From an uncultured Pirellulales bacterium (GTDB taxonomy: Bacteria > Planctomycetota > Planctomycetia > Pirellulales > Lacipirellulaceae): DNA of 17,646 nucleotides. The stretch covers positions 1-17,646 of the forward strand of contig CAMYJY010000008.1 of assembly GCA_947258835.1 (NCBI GenBank), read 5' to 3'. Under the pieces are notes generated by a model. That model saw only the letters and a program-made list of their open reading frames with translations, searched no databases and was not told where the DNA came from. Positions 13,499 through 17,646 of the stretch are shown here, piece by piece; position 1 is the first letter of the stretch, and each line of letters starts with the position of its first letter. A program made the position numbers and the translations under genes.

Positions 13499-15238
13499 TT
13501 ACTTTGAGAAAAGTTCTACCAAACGCTGTAAATCGACGATGATGACCGCGCTATTTTCTAGCGCCACTGCCGCTGGCGGTAAGCGAAAGGCGATTAAGCT
13601 TGCCGGAGGTGTGCTGTGCGTAACGTTTTTCACGTAGGCCTTAAATGGCCTGTGGTATGTTGCCGCACGTGGGTTTTCGTCATAGGCCAGCACGGATTTC
13701 TCATAAATGAGATAATCCACCCCCCACGCTTCGTGCAGCGCCAACAGCGGGGTTGGCGTTGTGGCAAAGTAGGCTTCCAGTAAGGCCTTGGTTCGGGTCC
13801 GCATGTGCAGCACGTGGTTGTGATAGGTCAGATCATAATAGTTGCCCATCGCAAAGCTGGCGCGCTGGCTCAGGTAAGGTAGGCTGCTGCCATATTGGGT
13901 GGGCCAGGCGGCAAAAACGGTATCCAGCGGGGTGGTTTGGGCGAACTCAAGAGGAGCCCGCTGATCGTCTGTGGCGAGGCAGATTGTCCACTGAGGAAAC
14001 AGGGTTCGCATGTCTGCCCGATTGCTCAGCGGTGCTGCAGATACCAGCACGAGCACCATCAACAGCAAGGGCTGCAGAGATCGATGCCGCTCGCTGAGCA
14101 CGAAGTGCGAGTGCGACAGCGTGGCCAAAAATGCTGGCCAGAGCAGAATCAATACGATGTACAGTGGGTAATGCAAGAACCGGTAAGCCATGTTGGGCAT
14201 GACGAGCAGCCCCAGCGCGGTCATCGCGAACATGCTGAAAACGAGCGGTTTTAAGCGGGCCAGCTGCTGCTGTCGGCAGGGCCAGCCTAGAAAGCAACAC
14301 AGGGCCATGAGCGTGCCGCCCGCCAGTAAGTAGCCCCCGCAGCCAAACGGCTTTTCCGTATCAAACTCATAAAAAGGTAAAACCAGAAACAGGCGGCCGA
14401 AGGTGAAATGCAGAAACCCATGCCAGCCGATGGTGGGCACGCGACCGTCGTTGACATCGGCTTCCGGATAGGTTGCCGTGTCGGCGTAATTGACTCTTTC
14501 GCCATACACGGAGTGGTCCGTGAAAAATGGTTTTAAGCCCACGATACACAGTGCCAAGCTCACTCCACCAATGCCTGCGGTGAGTAGGAGACGGCAGACA
14601 AACGACCACTCGGTCACTGGCGGTTGCAAGTGCCTGCGCGGTGTGGTGAGCAGGAGGAGGGCCGTGCTCAGGCCAATAATCGGCGCCATGGGAATATAGA
14701 TCAGGGGCGCAAGCAGGCACAGGAGCAGGAGCGTCTTCACGCGCTGCTGCACCAGCGCACATGCGGTGCATGCCAACAGCGGCAAGGCAAAGGCCTGCGG
14801 ATAACTGGAGAAAAAATGATACCAGAGCACGTACGGCACCATGGCAAACAGTCCCGTGGCCCAGGCCTGGAGTTTACCGCCCAGGTGATAGCCCGCGTAG
14901 GCCAGCGGTGCTAGAAACAGCGCGAAGCTGGTGAGCGGTAGAAAAATACGCAACAAAATTTCTGTCTCGCCAAACAGGGAGATCCAACCAAACACCAAAA
15001 CTTTGTAGAGCCAGGGCTGGTTGAAGGTGGCAGCTGCATACTCTGCCAAATAATCATCTGGAAATAGTGCAGGCGTATGCAGCCGATGCAGGTGAAACAG
15101 GCTCAGAACTTTTTCCAAGTAATAGTCACCACTGAAAATATAGATGCCCGTTGTGTAGAGAATCTTCCCCACGAAGAACAGGGTCGTGGCAGCTAAGGCT
15201 ACGGTAGCGCACGAGGGGGGCTTAACTTTGTGCAGCAC
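13499..15238 (-). CDS. Polytopic membrane protein, putative GT-C-type glycosyltransferase
   Basis: A 579-residue integral membrane protein. Hydrophobic segments lie at about 12-34, 96-117, 122-140, 168-198 (probably two), 214-235, 300-318, 331-347, 356-374 and 389-404, followed by a soluble C-terminal domain of about 170 residues. The first large external loop carries an acidic pair, FPDDYLAEY (59-67), where GT-C enzymes hold their catalytic Asp/Glu. The C-terminal YLSQRASFAMG and GVDYLIYEKS segments recall similar membrane sugar transferases that use lipid-linked donors. I recognise no specific family. The GTG start at 15238 is preceded by AAGGGG and overlaps the end of the upstream gene by 17 bases, indicating translational coupling. 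It is the last gene of the block. An alternative is a polymer flippase or other membrane assembly protein. Confidence 0.6.
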   Translation of the reverse strand: MLHKVKPPSCATVALAATTLFFVGKILYTTGIYIFSGDYYLEKVLSLFHLHRLHTPALFPDDYLAEYAAATFNQPWLYKVLVFGWISLFGETEILLRIFLPLTSFALFLAPLAYAGYHLGGKLQAWATGLFAMVPYVLWYHFFSSYPQAFALPLLACTACALVQQRVKTLLLLCLLAPLIYIPMAPIIGLSTALLLLTTPRRHLQPPVTEWSFVCRLLLTAGIGGVSLALCIVGLKPFFTDHSVYGERVNYADTATYPEADVNDGRVPTIGWHGFLHFTFGRLFLVLPFYEFDTEKPFGCGGYLLAGGTLMALCCFLGWPCRQQQLARLKPLVFSMFAMTALGLLVMPNMAYRFLHYPLYIVLILLWPAFLATLSHSHFVLSERHRSLQPLLLMVLVLVSAAPLSNRADMRTLFPQWTICLATDDQRAPLEFAQTTPLDTVFAAWPTQYGSSLPYLSQRASFAMGNYYDLTYHNHVLHMRTRTKALLEAYFATTPTPLLALHEAWGVDYLIYEKSVLAYDENPRAATYHRPFKAYVKNVTHSTPPASLIAFRLPPAAVALENSAVIIVDLQRLVELFSK

Positions 15239-16583
15239 GATTGCTTACCCCTTTTGTCGGCTGCTGGAGACACTTCTGAATCGCTGTGGCAGCGGTGGCG
15301 AGCACCGCCTGTGTATCTTGCTGGAATCCAGCATCGTAATAGCGCATGCGCGCTGGCCAATCCGCCGCGCTATAAAACCCGTTGAGAATGGTAGCGATAT
15401 CATGCTCCGCCAGCTGCTTTGAGAAAGTCGCGTACGACAGCACCAGATTGTTCCGTACGGCACCGAGGTAATCATAATACACGGTATCGAGGCGATGCTC
15501 GTAAACTACCGGCGTGCCAGTACGTAGCACTTCCAACATGGCGCTGGTGTTGCCGCAGAGAACGAAATCGGTCCGCTGACAATGTTCGGCTAAGGGAGTC
15601 TTCGCGTCAATGTCCAAGATCGGATAGCAGCGGGCAAGGTCGGAAAAGTCGGGTCGGGTGAGGTCGAGCGGGTGGGGCCGCAGGTGAATCACTTCCGGCT
15701 GCAAGGCGGTGATCAATCGTTCCAGGCAAGCTTGCAAGAGGTCCAAATCGTACACGCCGGTGAGGAAGACCCCCAAATGCAACGGATGATTGGCCGTGGG
15801 CGTCATGGACGGCACCTGATCACCCGGGCCCTGGGGTGACAAGCCGCAATAGGACACCTCTCCTGACAAATAGGCCTGCCGGGCATAAGTATCTTTGGCG
15901 TATTCGCCGGTAAGAATGGCCAAATCACTACATAAAGGTTTAAAGTGAATGCCCTTGGCGCTGGCCGGTAGGGCATGATTGCGGAACAAGAGCGGCGTGT
16001 TGCTGGCGTGCGAGGCGAAGGCGAGTCCCATGGCTTGTGGGGAATAATTGCTGACAATTAAGGCTGCCGCCGGCTGCTGGCGCCGTAATGTCCCTTGAAA
16101 AAATAAACCATAAAACAGGGTGCTGCCCCCGCGCATGGCGGGTAAAAAATCGTACCGTTTGGTAAGCAAGTGACACAGGCGGAATAGTTTTCGGGCATGC
16201 CGTAAGCCGCCACGCAAGCGCCACCAGGAGCTGGGGTAAGCCAAAAACTTCGTGCTGTAAGTTGCTGTCTGCACGGGGAATTGCGCGAAGTCTTCGGCAA
16301 AGCTAGCCACGACTATTTGCTCATTGACGAAGGCGGGGTTGCTAAAAATGGCGTCTGGTAACAGCGGCGGGACGCGTACTTTCGCGGTGCAGGCACAGCC
16401 GTAGAGGAACACGGCCAGCGCTTGGATCCGGCGCGGCAGCCAGGAGTACCATTGATAACAAAAGCGAATATGCCAGTTGTTGGCGCAAGCGTTTTGAAAC
16501 ACCTCGGCAATCAAGGGGTGGTTGTTGGTTTGCCGAGTAATGCAAAAGGCCCGCCAAAGTGAATATCGTTTGCGACTATTCAT
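15222..16583 (-). CDS. Putative capsule-type transferase with GT-B-like fold
   Basis: A 453-residue protein without a signal peptide or clear membrane anchor. Two C-terminal motifs point to the GT-B-like group that includes CDP-glycerol glycerophosphotransferases, polysialyltransferases and other capsule transferases: HLRPHPLD (300-307) and CGNTSAMLEVLRTGTPVVYEH (343-363, where Ser346 and the Gly-Thr-Pro turn would line the nucleotide site). The N-terminal half is poorly conserved in what I can recognise. It probably adds a sugar or polyol phosphate to a surface polymer on the cytoplasmic side. The ATG at 16583 has no clear Shine-Dalgarno; 40 bases separate it from the upstream methyltransferase, and its end overlaps the downstream membrane protein gene, so all three are likely one operon. 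Donor and acceptor are unknown. Confidence 0.6.
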   Translation of the reverse strand: MNSRKRYSLWRAFCITRQTNNHPLIAEVFQNACANNWHIRFCYQWYSWLPRRIQALAVFLYGCACTAKVRVPPLLPDAIFSNPAFVNEQIVVASFAEDFAQFPVQTATYSTKFLAYPSSWWRLRGGLRHARKLFRLCHLLTKRYDFLPAMRGGSTLFYGLFFQGTLRRQQPAAALIVSNYSPQAMGLAFASHASNTPLLFRNHALPASAKGIHFKPLCSDLAILTGEYAKDTYARQAYLSGEVSYCGLSPQGPGDQVPSMTPTANHPLHLGVFLTGVYDLDLLQACLERLITALQPEVIHLRPHPLDLTRPDFSDLARCYPILDIDAKTPLAEHCQRTDFVLCGNTSAMLEVLRTGTPVVYEHRLDTVYYDYLGAVRNNLVLSYATFSKQLAEHDIATILNGFYSAADWPARMRYYDAGFQQDTQAVLATAATAIQKCLQQPTKGVSNRAAQS

Positions 16584-16609
16584 GCTACTAACAGCTTATG
16601 GATGTCTGC

Positions 16610-16624
16610 GCGGCCTCCGGCCGC
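16610..16624 (-). terminator. GC hairpin at the methyltransferase stop
   Basis: GCGGCC-GGA-GGCCGC on the minus strand forms a 6-bp stem with a three-base loop beginning at the last base of the TAG stop. It lies inside the presumed operon, 27 bases before the next ATG, so it more likely marks RNA processing or a palindromic repeat than full termination. Confidence 0.35.
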
Positions 16625-17526
16625 TATCTCGGGAAGTGCAGCTCTTTGTACTTGCTCGCAAAAATACCATTTCCAATCCTCAAGCAAGGAATGCCCCCCA
16701 CAATGGGATAAACAACCAATGCTTCTGGACTGAACATCATGCCGTCTAGCTGTTCCAGGGGTGTTTTGTATTGAGGGCAGGCGAGCACGTGTGATGGCGC
16801 CATGCTCCCTGCCTGTTTCTCGATCACTGTGATTGCGGTTGGATTCAGCGGGTTTGCTGTGACCGGGAACAGTTTGTGTGTCAAAACAGGATAGCCCAGG
16901 TCCTCCGCTGTCCCTTTGAGGTTTTTGCAATACCCATGAAGATCCATTCTCTTTTTCACGTCCTCGTTGCCAAGTTCATATCCAGGCTCGCATAAGATGA
17001 GGAATTTTTTCGCAACTCGAAATAGTTCCTGCAGGATTGGCTTCTCGTTCCCTCCGTTTGGTTCTATGGAATGGGAGGTATAAACAATGTCCATGGAGTT
17101 GTCGGCAAAAGGAATGTGAAACAGGTTTCCCGTGCAGAGGGTGGTGGTGTCCATGCCTTGGCTCAGGAGCCATTGCTTCGCGCATGCAACGCGTGACCAA
17201 CTGAGATCAAAACCATAGCTGCTCACGTCAGGTTCTAAGTTTTGCAGCACGCCGGAGAGAGTGGTCGCTTCACCAACACCGGCTTCCAAGATGGATGTTG
17301 GCTGGCACAAAGAGAGCATGGTTTTGGCAATCTCCGCAGTGTACTCCCGCTTGTGCCTCTCCATGTCCGCATCGTTCATTGCTGCAATGTAACTTCCCGT
17401 CTGCAAGTCGTACGCGATTTCGATGACTGTATCCGTGTTGTGCTGGAGTCCGTGCTCCTCGCGTAATAGTTGGGTGATATTTTTTCCTTGTTGATACAGT
17501 GCTTGGAGCTCTCTTGGCGTACGCAT
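16624..17526 (-). CDS. Class I SAM-dependent methyltransferase with degenerate Trm112-like tail
   Basis: A 300-residue soluble protein. The central Rossmann domain has the SAM-binding motif ILEAGVGEATT (79-89), an acidic residue after strand 2 (Asp107 in GFDLS) and a motif IV region GNLFHIPFADNSMDIVYTSH (133-152). The N-terminus (1-50) is helical and family-specific. The C-terminal segment (248-290) resembles a Trm112/UPF0434 zinc-ribbon-like domain, LACPQYKTPL ... YPIVGGIPCL, but the second Cys of the usual CPxC is Tyr253, so a metal site is probably lost. It most likely methylates a sugar or small molecule for a surface polymer, judging only by its neighbours. Lower GC than the central genes (by eye) fits a horizontally exchanged polysaccharide locus. 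The ATG at 17526 is the first start in frame; AGAGCAAG upstream is a modest ribosome-binding site. Confidence 0.75.
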   Translation of the reverse strand: MRTPRELQALYQQGKNITQLLREEHGLQHNTDTVIEIAYDLQTGSYIAAMNDADMERHKREYTAEIAKTMLSLCQPTSILEAGVGEATTLSGVLQNLEPDVSSYGFDLSWSRVACAKQWLLSQGMDTTTLCTGNLFHIPFADNSMDIVYTSHSIEPNGGNEKPILQELFRVAKKFLILCEPGYELGNEDVKKRMDLHGYCKNLKGTAEDLGYPVLTHKLFPVTANPLNPTAITVIEKQAGSMAPSHVLACPQYKTPLEQLDGMMFSPEALVVYPIVGGIPCLRIGNGIFASKYKELHFPR

Positions 17527-17646
17527 GATGATTCTTGCTCTAGTTATTTACTCAAAGTGAAAACAGGTATGCCTGGTGCCGGCCGGTTTGGGCCGGAAAA
17601 GCCCATTCCATCCGCCTCCCAACCAGGTTTCTCGGTGAGCCGCCGC
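17527..17646 (-). other. Right edge, possible 3' end of another minus-strand gene
   Basis: All three minus-strand frames are open from the window edge to stops at about 17541-17552, so the C-terminus of an upstream gene of the same operon may lie here. The frame ending IPVFTLSK has the most protein-like look, but 30-odd residues are too few to judge. CCGGCC-type palindromic sequence at 17580-17596 could instead indicate an intergenic region. Confidence 0.25.

Noticed and set aside
7490..17526. A single polysaccharide gene cluster uniting the sugar transferase and the right-end genes
   Set aside because: The sugar transferase is on the opposite strand and separated by three unrelated genes and several repeat spacers, so a common cluster is not supported by position.

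Overview
The window reads as bacterial chromosome from a planctomycete, most likely a member of the Pirellulales. This is inferred from gene content and style: a very large secreted alpha-2-macroglobulin with an aromatic-rich insert, a secreted DUF1571 protein, a soluble FHA-GAF-histidine kinase, roughly 55-62% GC by eye, loosely packed genes, and intergenic regions full of short palindromic repeats. No rRNA, tRNA, insertion sequence, integrase, phage gene or CRISPR-Cas locus is visible.

Layout. Positions 1-215 hold only palindromic and heptad repeats. On the minus strand lie a Nudix-family hydrolase (216-845) and, upstream of it, a 2012-residue alpha-2-macroglobulin (1144-7182) with an intact thioester motif. 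A 307-base divergent spacer (7183-7489) contains a 12-bp inverted repeat followed by a U-run in the direction of the macroglobulin gene. A WcaJ-type undecaprenyl-phosphate sugar transferase follows on the plus strand (7490-8902). After it comes a 250-base repeat mosaic, then a minus-strand DUF1571 protein (9153-10088), a 596-base repeat-rich divergent spacer, and a plus-strand metallo-beta-lactamase-fold hydrolase (10685-11356). That gene converges on a minus-strand FHA-GAF-histidine kinase (11480-13312).

The right end (13499-17526) is a minus-strand, tightly spaced three-gene block. In transcription order it holds a SAM-dependent methyltransferase with a degenerate Trm112-like tail, a GT-B-like capsule-type transferase, and a polytopic GT-C-like membrane protein whose GTG start overlaps the previous gene by 17 bases. 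It looks like the downstream end of a cell-surface polysaccharide cluster that continues past the right edge. The sugar transferase at 7490 would load the first sugar onto the lipid carrier in such a pathway, but it is 5-10 kb away and on the opposite strand, so any link is inference.

No defence or mobile system is evident. The features most worth following are the attenuator-like element upstream of the macroglobulin gene, the intergenic palindromic repeats (one hairpin absorbs a stop codon and one repeat supplies a protein C-terminus), the uncharacterised polysaccharide trio, and the orphan FHA-GAF kinase with an insert in its dimerisation region.
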